Notes: generated from the letters alone by a model not told the origin. A DNA stretch of 64,000 nt from Nymphalis io (GCF_905147045.1 NC_065896.1:1885001-1949000), one strand, 5' to 3'; positions 20,536 to 32,647 are shown, numbered from the stretch's first letter. Made by a program: numbers and translations.

Positions 20536-20702
20536 ATATATCATCTATATGTTTCCTCAATATATTGTCCTTCAACACTATGCCTCAGATAAATTATTAT
20601 AAAAACACAAATTAAGCACATGAATTCTCATTGCTGCTTGCCCGGATTTGAATCCAACATCATGAATTCTCGAGATCTAGCCGCTGAGTCATCTCGGCCT
20701 AA
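20536..20702 (-). repeat. SINE A, degraded
   Basis: In reverse: head GCCGAGATGACTCAGCGGCT, B-box-like GGATTCAAATCCGGGCAAGC and the body start. Confidence 0.6.
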
Positions 20703-21083
20703 AAGAGACACAAAGAAAACAGATTTATCGTAAATAATACAATCAAATAATGGTCCATTTCGTAAACACTTTTATTACATGCATATATCAAAATTACTTT
20801 AATTATATAATAATAATAAGGATTAACTGTAATTTTCGAATGACATATTTTAATTGAATGCACTAAGAAAATACACGAAAAGAAAAGACGTCCTTATCTT
20901 GGCTAATCATTTATTGTACTTGTGTAGAAATACCTTTATACGCACAGACACAATATATAAACATAGCACGGAATACACAACAGATTAAAAGTAAAAGATG
21001 GCCTTTATTGCTATAGCGATATTTTTCAAGTAACTTTTGTGCCAAAAACTTATTTTTAAGATAATTGCAAATTAATTCGAAAA

Positions 21084-21384
21084 AGCCGAGATGACCCAAT
21101 GGTAAGAACACGTGAATCTTAACCGATGATCGTGGGTTCAAACCAGAGCAAGCACCATTGAATTTTCGTGTGCTTAATTTGTGATTATAATTCATCTCGT
21201 GCTTTACGGTGAAGGAAAACATCGTGAGGAAACCTGCATGTTTCTAACTTCACTGAAATTCTGCCACATGTGTATTCCACCAACCCGCATTGGAGCAGCG
21301 TGATGGAATAAGCTCTATACCTTCTTCTCAAAAAGGGAGAGGAGGCCTTAGCCCAGAAGTGGGACATTCACAGGCTGTTACTGT
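21084..21384 (+). repeat. SINE A, full length
   Basis: Head AGCCGAGATGACCCAATGGT, B-box GGGTTCAAACCAGAGCAAGC, body and 3' end ACATTCACAGGCTGTTACTG. Confidence 0.85.
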
Positions 21385-21575
21385 AAATTTACAGTAACCA
21401 GTCTGTCATTTCTTCCAAAACACCCACGCAGTCTAATCCAGAAGTTAAGCCGTTCGAACGTCTAATTTCTACAATTTAACAACCAAACTCTAACGAATAT
21501 CACAATTAATTACAAAAAATCACTGGCCCATCTCGGCAATCAATCATTCAGTGGAAACGTTATTTTTTATATTAT

Positions 21576-21706
21576 ATTCCTTGTGCATGTAATACCACTG
21601 GCTCACTCACCCTTCAAACCGAACCAAACACTGTTGTTTTACGGTAGAATATCTGATGAGTGGGTGGTACCTACCCAGAGGAGCTTGCACAAAGCCCTAT
21701 CACCAG
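21576..21706 (-). repeat. SINE B head-to-middle fragment
   Basis: TTCCTTGTGCATGTAATACC through GAGCTTGCACAAAGCCCTAT; the 3' half is missing. Confidence 0.75.
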
Positions 21707-22375
21707 TTAATATAAAAATAACATGTCAAATGTATAGATGAAATATGTCTAGATAAAGAAAATCAAAACAAATTATATCAATTTTGGTCAATCATTTCAC
21801 GAAAAGCTAAACACAAATGATTCAAAATATATGATTACTTCGCTTCTATTTGATTAATTCTAATAACTGTTTTTATATTTGAATATAAAATTGGTTAGAA
21901 TAATATATTCGTTTGTGCAAGAGATAAGGTTTTATTTACTACACTCCGAGTTTTATATAAATTTAATCTAAAAAATAATAAAACTAAAACATGGGTCTAT
22001 GAATAAAATAATATGAGTAAAAAAATCCACTCTAATACCATTTTATTGTACAAAGGTTCATATATGAGCTAAGGGTTTTAATGAAATAGAAAAGCTTTAT
22101 TGCACACAAGTTCAATGTAAATATTGTACGGAGTTTGGCTTATAAGGAATAGTGTATAACACAATAACCTCGCAAAGGTCTTTGATGAGAGAATTTTTGA
22201 ACAAAAAACAATTTCAAACAAATGTATAATATTATTATTATAAAAATCTATGTGTTTTTTGATTTTTTCTAGTCTCATGTTGAAACTGCTAATTCTCTTT
22301 ATACAAAACTTTCATTTTTTTCTTAGACATAGCTTGATATGGTGAAAGTCGGAGAGAAAATGTCTGCCAGCAGTT

Positions 22376-22672
22376 ACTGGTGGTAGGGCTTTGTGCAAGC
22401 TCGTCTGGGTAGGTACCACCCACTCATCAGATATTCTACCGCAAAACAGCAATACTTGATATTGTTGTGTTCCGGTTTGAAGGGTGAGTGAGCCAGTGTA
22501 ATTACAGGCACAAGGGACATAAAATCTTAGTTCCCAAGGTTGGTGGCGCATTGGATATGTAAGCGATGGTTGACATTTCTTACAATGCCAATGTCTAAGA
22601 GCGTTGGTGACCACTTACCATCAGGTGGCCCATATGCTCGTCCGCCTTCCTATTCTATAAAAAAAAAAAGCC
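22376..22672 (+). repeat. SINE B, full length
   Basis: From ACTGGTGGTAGGGCTTTGTG to ATTCTATAAAAAAAAAA. Nearly identical to the copies at 42191-42486 and 19243-19552. Confidence 0.88.
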
Positions 22673-23001
22673 CAAGCGCGAAGCAAAGGGTTCGCTTAAC
22701 GTCAAAACAATAACTACAAAAATAAAAATTTGTACGCGACGGTCTCTAAAATACCTAGCACAATACATGTGAATATATCGGTGGACTAATGTTTACATCT
22801 CTCTTCTCTATTTCTATATATATTAGTAAAAAATATAATTAGATTCTTATAATTACCGTATCGAATGTCAGACAGTAAACAACTATAAATTATACGGGGC
22901 TAGTTTTGAATCCCCGGTTAAGCTAGGTAATGAATACATCTATATTTACTATACGTATTTACAAAAATTTATCGTGTATCCGTTTATATCATGTGTCATA
23001 T

Positions 23002-23302
23002 AGCCGAGATGGCCTAGTGGTTAGAACGGGTGAATCTTAACCGATGATCGTGGGTTCAAGCCCAGGCAAGCACCAATTGAATTTTCATGTGCTTAATTTG
23101 TATTTATAATTCATCTCGTGCTTGACGGTGAAGAAAAACGTCGTGAGGAAACCTGCATGTGTCTAATTTCATTGCAATTATGCCCCATATGTATTCTACC
23201 CACCCGCATTAGAGCAGCGTGGTGGAATAAGCTCCAAATCTTCTCCTCAAAAGGTAGAGGAGGCTTTAGCCCAGCAGTGGGACATTAACAGTTACTGTTA
23301 CT
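23002..23302 (+). repeat. SINE A, full length
   Basis: AGCCGAGATGGCCTAGTGGT to GGGACATTAACAGTTACTGT, with all landmarks. Confidence 0.85.
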
Positions 23303-23700
23303 GTATATATTTTAAATAAAAGTAGTTCCATTATTTCAGCACTGTCCTTGTTATCAAGCTTGTTAGCAAGGTTTGATGAGCTTATAACCTTACTCGTTTA
23401 TACTGGATACTGCAGTTCATCTTTTAACAAACACTATTTTTGCGCTGAAATTACTTTAACCTTGTCGAACTTGTTATACGGACATTCGATGCGAATCATT
23501 TGACAGTTCATAAATCTCAATATGTCAAAAGATCATCTATATTAATATTATAAACTAGTTGCCCGCCCCGACTTCGTAAGAGTAAAATAAGGATTTTATC
23601 CCGTGCATTTTTTAATCAATAAATTTTAATCAATAGGTTAATCATTCGTCAAACGATCTATTTACCCAGTAAATAACTTTATCAGTAAAGTGCTAAGTGA

Positions 23701-24131
23701 CTGCCTCGTTGTTCTAGTGGCTAGACATAAGGCTGCAGACCCCAAGGTCCTGGGTTAAAATCCCAGGCCACTATAATATGTCCTGCGCAGTTGGCTAATC
23801 TCTCTTGTGATGGCCGCTGTGGTTTCCTGCTTCCCCCTTCCTTCCACCGCCTAACTGTGACATCAATTCCATCGCGAACAAAGAAATTTGGCAACTCCTT
23901 TCTTTGTCGCACTTCCAAAAAATGGAATTCCTTACCAGCTCACGTGTTCCCCTCCTCTTACAACCCGGGTTCCTTCAAACGAGGCGTGAAGAGGCATCTT
24001 GCGGGCCGGCAAGGCGAAGGCGGCTAGTGTAGAACGTTTTTCCCGTCTGTACTGGCCGTCGTCGCGTTTGGACTCTACTACCACTTACCATCAGGTGGAG
24101 TAGTCATTTGCCCTCCCGGCGAATATAAAAA
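23701..24131 (+). mobile_element. Composite: tRNA-like SINE head fused to the LINE 3' end
   Basis: 23702-23771 is tRNA-like: an A-box region TGTTCTAGTGGCTAGA and a B-box GGTTAAAATCC inside a T-arm CCTGGG...CCCAGG. A short linker follows with ATGTCCTGCGCAGTTGGCTA. From about 23827 on, the sequence is the last ~300 bp of the Jockey/CR1-type LINE (codons for NSLPAHVFPS...GVKRHLAGR, the 3' UTR hairpin and the AATATAAAAAA end), with a 30-bp internal deletion near 23845. A pol III head with a LINE tail is the classic layout of a SINE, so this may be a new SINE or a chance chimera. Confidence 0.6.
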
Positions 24132-25940
24132 ATATATGCTTAAAGTACACGCCCTGCATATCTTTTTATGCATTTATTTATTATTTGTTTCTTTTTATGG
24201 CTGTGTGAGTGGTGGCTCATCGTACATTCGTCCCAAATTATGAGACAGAGCTCTTGAAAAAGGTTGCCGTGGCATTTTTATTGACTATTTTGGACAAAAA
24301 AACAGTTATTGTGATTTAACTATAATAGATGCCTCGCGCACTTTTTTGTATGTAATTATAAGTACTATAAACATGTAATACATTACTTTAGCATCTTCAA
24401 TAGTTTTTACAGAGCACGCCAGGTCATGACTCTTATAGAAATAAGTGATACCTTGGATTACATTATTGCAATCTTCCTAGTGATCTCTAATTATTTATTA
24501 ATTAGCTCTTTGTAGGTGATTTTTTTTAAATCGGTTTGATTGTTTTTGAGTTTATCCATTACAAGCAAACATACAAAAAATCTAATTTTACGTCTTTATA
24601 ATATTACTATAGCTAGATAGAAGCTACTTAGCAAAAGAGTCGCGCTGTTCTTATTTGTATTTTATATTTAACTTTGTGTGTCCTTCTATTCTATTCTATT
24701 CGATTTTATGCATGATGCTGGTACAAACATACGGACAGACAGTCAGTCAAAAATTCTAAAAACTGTTGTTTTGGCTTCTGTTGCCTTAATTAAGACTATA
24801 ATATTATTATTTTTTCAATATCTTTAATGTACAGACATCGGCCTGTTACAAATTTATTATATGAATAGATATGAAGGCAACTCTGACTGACTGGTACGCT
24901 TTCAAGGCTAAGCAACAGAACCGATTTTGATGAAATTCGGTACGTAGTAAACTTGAAATCCAATGGAGGACATATCGTACTTTTATATGCCTAATACCTG
25001 CTCCTTCTTGTCTAACAAGCGTGCCAGGCCTCGGACGAAAAATACTTATTACATAAAGACATATACATAGTACTTGATAGCCGCATTGTCTCATTGGTTA
25101 GAATACGTCACCACGGTACAACATAACTAAATCGTGCTCGGTGGTGTAGGAAATCATCTTCATCAACCTGTACGCTTCGCATGAAAATCTGGACATAATT
25201 GGTACATTGGACTAATTCTTATTCATTCATTCGATTGAAGTTGCGTAGTAGAATAAGCACAGTGTTGCGGCGGTGAGGCTTTTATCTAGTAGTGGGACAT
25301 TGATAACCAATAACTTTTTTGTCTATATGTGTAATGTAATTGTGAAAACGAACTTAGCTTCTTAGAAGATAGATTTAGACAATTTTTCTTGTCATATTAA
25401 TGAGAGAAAACCACATTACGACCGATTGGAAAGCGCTATTGGTATTTACACATCTACCCTAATACTAAAAACCTTTAGCTAGTTGCTTTGTCTTCGTCTA
25501 CAAAACATTAAGCCACTTATATTAGAAAGAGAGAAATCAGTGTGTTCACAGTAAAGATTTTAATTTAACCTGTTTTTTTTTAAACCAGACAAAAAAACAA
25601 AAGGTCTGTCCTGTCCTGACCAATTATGTAACTCACCTTTTACGAGGGCTAACTTTGACCTAGTGCTTCACACGCGGCACCGCTCGCGTCATAATTCAGA
25701 ATTACTAAATACAATTTCGCATACCTTTTTCTCAAATATAAAGGATTTTTATATAAAGTTGCCGTTGGTCTTGCGCTTTTTCGGTTGTGTTGGATTGTCG
25801 TCTCATCGGAATATGAAAGTTAGGGAACACTTGTGTTTGCGCACCATAATAATATTTATAACCTTCTTAGATCGATTAGGCTATATGTATAAATGCATTA
25901 TTGATTTGTTTTAATGTCTTTATATATAGAAAGAATAGCA

Positions 25941-25953
25941 TTAGTTAAATATA

Positions 25954-26001
<48 letters not shown>

Positions 26002-26022
26002 ACTAATTACTAATTAATAAGT

Positions 26023-26056
<34 letters not shown>

Positions 26057-26058
26057 AC
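25941..26058. repeat. AT microsatellite cruciform block
   Basis: TTAGTTAAAT (25941) and ATTTAACTAA (25997-26006) bracket a (TA)n run. A second unit, GTTAAAT (26021) to ATTTAAC (26052-26058), brackets another. Each unit is a long perfect or near-perfect palindrome. Confidence 0.8.
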
Positions 26059-26908
26059 TAATTCTAAGCAGTTTCGTTCAGTGGACAAATTCGGTTTTTC
26101 GTATTAAGCGAAGCGTTTAGGATGCGCTCAACTGGCTTTATCGTTCTCGCGAGAATAATGAAATACGTTTGGAATGCATATATGTTAAATAAAAATGTTT
26201 TTGTGCCTGCGATTTCAAAAATAAATACTTGTATTCGTATAAAATAGTTTTTTTTTGTTTTATTCAGCGAGTGTGCACTCGATTTTCCGCACATATGCTT
26301 TAAGTTTATCTGTTTCCGGTATAAATAATTATACTATAAACATTTTAGCTTTAAATTGTATAGTGTGAAAAAAAATCTCAGAGGAAGTCTCTAACTCGAT
26401 TAAATAGACTGATCAGTATTTTTTTATAAAATTAAAACAGTTCAAATACACATACATAGTGAGATCATAACATGATGACTTGGAACACGAGTGCATTGCA
26501 GCATATGGAATTACCCCCAAGGCGCGTCAATACATTAAAATAGCATAAATTTACATTGAAAAAAAAAACGCTTATTGTGATCGTTTCGCGAGCATCTCAG
26601 AGTATCTTATACAACACAGTCCGTCGGCTTGGATGTATCTTTGCTCTTGGATTTAATGATCAATTTTGATTTTAGGTTAAAAATTAAAAAAATATCTTGG
26701 CCTACAGTTAAGCCCATAATATTGGAATTCCTACACAAGCCTTGTAATACGTTTGTTTAACAAAAAAAAGCTATGTGTGCTACGCTTTGTACTTGGTGTT
26801 TCTATATTATACTCGTGCTTGTTATATAATAATATTTATTTATTATTATTTTAAAACTCCTTCATCCGTTTTTTTATAAAACAGACATATACTTACTGTA
26901 TAATACAT

Positions 26909-27117
26909 ATTGTGATTTTAATACATCTCGTGCTTGACGGTGAAGGAAAATATCATAAGGAAACCTGTATATACCTAATTTCGTTGAAATTCTGTCACAT
27001 GTGTATATTACCAACCCGCATTGGAGAAGCGTGGTGGAATAAGCTCCCAACCTTCTCCTCAAAAGGCAGAGGAGGCCTTAGCTCAGCAGTGGGACATTAA
27101 CAGGCTGTTACTGTTAC
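26909..27117 (+). repeat. SINE A, 5'-truncated
   Basis: ACATCTCGTGCTTGACGGTG through TTAACAGGCTGTTACTGTTA; the tRNA head is absent. Confidence 0.8.
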
Positions 27118-27755
27118 TTACATAAATATATATAAATAATTATTATGAATAAGTTAGGCTTAAGATCCTGATGATTCTAAATCGTATGTTACTATTATAT
27201 AGTTAGACTGCTATTCGTCGGATTTAGAGTTAGTGCTTATAAGGCGGTGTTTTCGATGCGCAGACTGATTCCATTTTACACTCGTATTATTTACTTTCTA
27301 CTTCTCGCGGTTTCACCCCCGTTAAACGTTCCTGCTCCGCTCTTAGGGGCCATTATGTTAAGCAGTCTATAATTTAACTCAAGAATTTATCAAACCTAAA
27401 TGTTAATTAAAAAATAAATGGCTCTTTTGATTTCAAGATTACTATTCATAAAACCACGGAAGCGAGCCGTAAAAGCGTAACAGATAGACATAGATACTTT
27501 CGCGTTTATGATATTATTTATTTAAATACCTTTTGACCACCATACATTGTGTAGTAGTATAAAAGGCGGACTTAATACTTAAAGGCATTCTCTACCAGTC
27601 AACCTTTAGGCTAAGCAGAAATTGGTGAAGGCGGTAATTGATAATAAAAACATACATACATACAAATATAACAACGCCAAAGAAAATAAAAAACAGAGTT
27701 ATAATATATATACGTATGAATAATAATGCATTATAGATGTCAAAGACGAAGAGTA

Positions 27756-28151
27756 CTAGGAACTTTCTGACAGAATATGCTCACGGATACGATTCTCAAA
27801 AGTAAATTTTGAGGTGGCTTTTCTTATATGCTCAGGTGCTTTGTTCCATAATCGTACAGCTTGAGCGGAGTAAGAATTAGAAACGAAACCAGAAGTATGA
27901 ATAGGAATAGAAAGAAGGTAAGAATCGTTAGAGCGCAGGTGATGATTGTGTTTATCACACAAAAATTTGAACCTCCCTTTCAAATAATCAGGAGAGAGAG
28001 GGTCAAAGATAATATTAGTATAAAATATTTCGCTAAAACCTATTTCAAATATAATTTGACGTCTGTTATTTGGTGATAAGGAACTCTTTTGATATTCTTT
28101 TACATGTGTCAGTGTCACGTGTCGCTTAGATTTTAGTTTCATAACTTTCAT
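27756..28151 (-). pseudogene. CR1-like LINE 3'-end coding fragment
   Basis: A 131-codon frame with FEIGFSEIFYTNIIFDPLSP, then NSYSAQAVRLWNKAPEHIRK and FENRIREHIL. The RL-WN-(A/S)LP-xxIR motif near the C-terminus is standard for CR1/Jockey-type reverse transcriptase frames. No RT catalytic motifs remain, so it is a 5'-truncated insertion. The ends are uncertain. Confidence 0.55.
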
Positions 28152-28423
28152 TTCTAAGAATCGGCAACGTTATAAGTTAACAAATGTATTTTATGTTTAT
28201 GTTTCCTAGACATAACAATATTATATCGAAGTCGCTTATTCCTTAATAATATTGTCAATGTGTGTGTATAATATCAATGAGTGAGTTTATTAATTCGTTT
28301 GTTTGTTACGCCTTCACGTCTTAACAGAGACCTTCATGAATTCATAAACGTTGTACGGAAAACTATATAAAACCTATTGCAGTTTCCTTCACGTGCATTT
28401 AAATTATAGAATCAATAATCCAG

Positions 28424-28550
28424 TGACTAAAACACCAAGCTAAGCTAAAGATTCAGGTTCCAAGCCTGTGCAAGCACCAGTGAGATTACATGGGCTTTAA
28501 TTTGTATAATACATCTTGTGCTCAGCTCCAAAATCTTCTTTTTAAGAGGT
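28424..28550 (+). repeat. SINE A, degraded
   Basis: GCAAGCACCAGTGAGATTAC, CTTTAATTTGTATAATACAT, CTTGTGCTCAGCTCC; the middle is deleted. It abuts SINE B at 28558. Confidence 0.5.
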
Positions 28551-28557
28551 AATTATA

Positions 28558-28846
28558 CTGGTGGTAGAGCTTTGTGCAAGCTCGTCTGGGTAGGTACCAC
28601 CCACTCATCAGATATTGTACCGCAAAACAGCAGTACTTGGTATTGTTGTGTTCCGGTTTGAAGGGTGACTGAGCCAGTGTAATTACAGGCACAAGGGACA
28701 TAACATCTTAGTTCCCAAGGTTGGTAGCGCATTGGTGATGTAAGCGATGGTTAACATTTCTTACAATGCCAATGTCTATGGGCGTTGGTGACCACTTACC
28801 ATCATATCAGGTGGCCCATATGTTCGTCCGCCTTCCTATTCTATAA
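28558..28846 (+). repeat. SINE B, full length
   Basis: ACTGGTGGTAGAGCTTTGTG to CCTATTCTATAATGA; has a 5-bp duplication in the 3' hairpin (ACCATCATATCAGGTGG) and no long A-run. Confidence 0.83.
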
Positions 28847-29304
28847 TGAGATCTTTGTCCAGCTTTGGAACGTTTACGCGTTAGTTTAAAAAAATCAACA
28901 AATTATTTATTTAAAAACTTTATTGATCAAATAATTGTAAACAAAAGATAGAATTTATTTACTTGAAGGCATTCTCTACCAGTTATATGAAGTTTTAATT
29001 ATACTTGAAACTTTTTTTCGAATACACGGATACATTGCCATTTCATTTCACGCATGTTGTACTCCGAAATAATAAATAACGAATACAGAAAATGAAACAG
29101 AATTTATCGATAAACGAAATTTTTATTTGCAATCCATCCAGTTATAAGAAATTCATATACTGCTTTTCATTAATCTTTCATTTATTTAATGTAGTACTGA
29201 AATAATAAGTAGTATTGGTAAAAAGTAATATAAATATTGTTAAACATAAAAGCTATATTATGAATTAGAGCGTAAATTGAAACATTGCATTTTTATATAT
29301 TCTG

Positions 29305-29556
29305 GGACACATTATTCACACACGGCCATCTAATCCCAAACTAAGCAGAGCTCGTACTATGGAAACCAGACAACTGGTATACTACATTATACTACTTTTC
29401 TTTTGTAAATACATACTTGTATAGATAATTTCGCCCAAACTCAGGACAAGCAGATATGTTTATGTACACAAATGTCTGTACTGGGTGGGAATCGAACCCA
29501 CAACTTTCGGCGTGAAAAGTAAGTATCTACCAACCACGCCAACCGTCCCGGTTTTA
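29305..29556 (-). repeat. SINE F, full length
   Basis: In reverse: head ACGGTTGGCGTGGTTGGTAG, TACTTACTTTTCACGCCG, B-box TGGGTTCGATTCCCACCC, and the body matching 14868-15118 to GGGATTAGATGGCCGTGTGT. Confidence 0.65.
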
Positions 29557-29643
29557 AACATTAACGTTTATCGCTACAGTCGATCAATTATTTAAAAACT
29601 AATTAAATACCGTTTGAATTTTATTCTAAGTTGTCGTATCTGT

Positions 29644-29750
29644 GAGCCTGGAAGAGATCGCTATGTAGCGATAAGGTTGTATGTTAATTATGTTCAATCC
29701 ATGTGTTATTCATATTTAAATTTTTGTGGTGTACAATAAAGTATATACTA
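29644..29750 (+). mobile_element. Short copy of the GGAAGAGATC-type 3' end
   Basis: CTGGAAGAGATCGCTATGTA followed by GCGATAAGG, then GTGTACAATAAAGTATA. It shares the block and the terminal AATAAA arrangement with 12797-12895. The hairpin arms here are ATCGCT/AGCGAT. Confidence 0.5.
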
Positions 29751-30848
29751 TCTATCTATTTATAGTTCCACACACTATGAGACTGTAACGGAACTTTGTC
29801 AGTGTATATTAAAAATTACATCTCGAACGAAGAAACTTTAGCAAAGATCTTCTGAAGAATAATTATTTAACTCTGGCATGGCTAAAGGATAATAAGATTA
29901 TAGCGGATTCTGTCGTTGTAGATATTTATGTTTGTATGTATGATAATCGCCTAAAAATAATATATATATATGTATATATATATATATTTTATATATATAT
30001 AATATATATATATGTTGTAGACGATATAGTCTCTCATTCAATAGTTTTCCAGAATTGTAGAATTACAGATTGTATCAATTATATCAAGAAGCTTCTTCAG
30101 CCATTTTAAATTTCATTTTACTTATATATCATATGAATGGATTATAATATTAAATGTAATGCTACCACGAATTCGGAATGTAGAATCGAGAAGAACTAGC
30201 AAGTCGGTAGTTACTTTTTCCACCATTCCGATTTCCGATTTTCCGATTTCATTTCCGATACATTTTTTATCATCTATAAATGAGATGAGATATTATAGAG
30301 AAACTCAGATCATATACAATAAAATCCTGCAAGTATCCTTATAACTTACATTTAACCACCAGAGAAAACTTCTCATTGAGTATTTGATTAAAACGCTACC
30401 ATACGTTTCTTTAGTGATTATTTATTATATTTTATTTTATCAAATAGGAAGCCAACGTTATATATTCAGAAAAATATTTGTTTTTGAATGTATAAAAATA
30501 TTTTAACAAAATATATAACAATTATAGGTTAACTTACTAATCAAAAAATAAAAAATAAATCTAATTAACGTTAATTAATTTCAAATACTGTGTTATAATT
30601 CTATTATTCAGTATAATTTTTCCGCACAACGTATTTCCTGGGGGTAAATTCTAAAATTTTCTTTCTCGCAATCGGATCGAAGCGTAATTGTTGCCGTTTA
30701 TCCGTTTTCCTATTCTTATAATTTGTCGACTATTGGTATACAAGTTAATATAATAATAATACTTTATTGTTAACCATTACATACATATTATAAAAAGTAG
30801 CCCTGACTCTTGAACTGGTGTTACCCGTGCGTCAGAAGTCAGTCCTTC

Positions 30849-30976
30849 ACATTTTTTTTTATATTCGCCGGGAGGGCAAATGACTCTACTCCACCTGATG
30901 GTAAGTGGTAGTAGTAGAGTCCAAACGCGACGACGGCCAGTACAGACGGGAAAAACGTTCTGCACTAGCCGCCTTC
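30849..30976 (-). mobile_element. 3'-end fragment of the Jockey/CR1-type LINE
   Basis: The last ~125 bp of the LINE (end of ORF, CTAGTGCAGAACGTTT, the 3' hairpin, CCCTCCCGGCGAATATAAAA tail). The T-run at 30851-30859 is its poly(A). Its upstream end abuts GATTAAATT, the target site later duplicated by the RTE copy at 30986-32503. Confidence 0.75.
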
Positions 30977-30985
30977 GATTAAATT
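30977..30985 (+). repeat. Target-site duplication of the RTE copy (GATTAAATT), left
   Basis: GATTAAATT is repeated at 32504-32512 on the other side of the truncated RTE element. Confidence 0.6.
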
Positions 30986-32503
30986 CAAATCAATCAATCA
31001 ACAGCCAATCGTTGTCCACTGCTGAACATAGGCCTCTCCCAAGGTGCGCCAAAGCTCCCTGTCCTCCGCCTTCCGCATCCAGTTGGTGCCCGCCACCTTC
31101 TTAAGGTCGTCGGTCCACCTGGCTGGAGGGCGCCCTACGCTGCGCTTGCCAATTCGCGGTCTCCACTCTAGGACTCGTCTGCTCCAACGGCCATCGGTCC
31201 TACGACATACGTGACCAGCCCACTGCCACTTCAGCCTGCTAATTTTGCAAGCTATGTCGGTGACTCCGGTTCTTTTCTGGATAATCTCATTTCTGATCTT
31301 ATCCTTCAAAGATACTCCGAGCATAGCTCGCTCCATAGCACGCTGAGCGACTTTGAATTTGTGGACTAGTCCCGCAGTTAGTGTCCACGTTTCGGCACCG
31401 TATGTCATGGCAGGTAAGACGCATTGGTTGAAGACTTTCGTCTTCAAACATTGCGGTATCGACTACTTGAGGACTTGACGAAGGTTGCCAAATGCTGCCC
31501 ATCCCAAGCGAATTTTTCGATCGGCTTCCTTCTCGAAGTTGTTCCTACCGACTTATATTATCTGTCCTAGGGAGGTATATTCACTAACAACTTCGAGAGG
31601 TTTCCCCTCGACGTATATCGGTCCCGGCACGACATGCCTATTGAACATGACCTTGGTCTTGTCAAAGTTTATACCGAGACCGACACACCGGGAAGACTCG
31701 CCTAGGCTACGCAGCATTTCGGTGAGATGTTCCAGCGACTCTGCTATGATGACGATATCGTCGGCAAATCGAAGGTATGAGATGTACTCGCCGTTTACAT
31801 TGACTCCATACCTAGTCCAATCCAGCGTCTTGAAAACGTCTTCCAACGCGTTGGTGAACAGTTTCGGGGATATTACATCCCCCTGTCTCACCCCTCTGCG
31901 CAGTTGGATCGCCTTCGTCTTACAGTCCTGGATGTGGACAGTCATTGTAGCGGCGTTGTTCGGACATCTCAGTACCTCGATATATCTCCAATCGATATGA
32001 CATCTCTGCAATGAGTCGAGCACTGCCCAGGTTTAGATGGAGTCGAAGGCTTTCTCGTAGTCCACAAATGCCATACACAGCGGCTGATTGTACTCTTCGG
32101 TCTTCTGCACAATCTGCCGAACAGTATAGATGTGGTCCACGGTGCTGTAGCCTGATCGAAAGCTGGCTTGCTCTGGGGGCTGGAACTCGTCAAGTCGTCT
32201 GGCGAGACGGTTCGTGACGACTCTTTAGAACAGCTTATACACGTGACTCAGGAGGGAGATTGGTCTGTAGTTTTTCAAGAGGGTTTTATCACCGTTCTTG
32301 AAAAACAGTACCACCTCACTCCCGCTCCACGTTTCCGGGGTCTTGCCATGTTGGATGACGGAATTAAAGAGACTTGCTAGCTCTTTCAGGACTGGAGTCC
32401 CGCCTGCCTTAAGCAACTCTGTTGTGGTTCCGTCATCTCCCAGAGCTTTGTTGTTTTTAAGCTGTTCTAGAGCCGCCCTAATCTCGCCTTGGTCAACGAC
32501 CGG
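30986..32503 (-). mobile_element. 5'-truncated RTE-type element
   Basis: It is nearly identical to 1387-2910 of the first copy: the TGATT-type 3' tail, C-terminal domain, FADD box and RT finger region. It stops within the GGTCAACGACCGGGA segment. 5' truncation plus a 9-bp duplication is the usual result of incomplete target-primed reverse transcription. The coding frame is broken by stops (in the DSI-TW segment of motif A near 32035 and in the segment near 32223) and by a frame change near 31450-31550. Confidence 0.85.
30998..32480 (-). pseudogene. RTE reverse transcriptase pseudogene
   Basis: It retains the RT from the LEQLKNNKA region to the C-terminal VQQWTTIGC, including HLRFADD-like YLRFADDIVIIAE near 31760. 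It is interrupted by at least two nonsense changes and a frameshift, and the endonuclease is absent. High similarity to the copy at 1403-3997 indicates recent decay. Confidence 0.82.
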
Positions 32504-32512
32504 GATTAAATT
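32504..32512 (+). repeat. Target-site duplication of the RTE copy (GATTAAATT), right
   Basis: Second copy of the 9-bp duplication, directly at the truncated 5' end of the RTE element. Confidence 0.6.
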
Positions 32513-32569
32513 ATTACAATATATTACCAAAGGTCTTATTACTAATAATTCTAAGTTAATCCAAACGGT

Positions 32570-32640
32570 GTGTACGTAAGTGTGTAAATGTGTATGTGTG
32601 TGTATATGTGTGTGTACTATATTTGAGAGTGTGATGTGGA
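32570..32640. repeat. TG-rich low-complexity tract
   Basis: Interrupted GTGT repeats between the RTE truncation point and the remnant ORF at 32648. Confidence 0.7.
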
Positions 32641-32647
32641 TGTTCAT

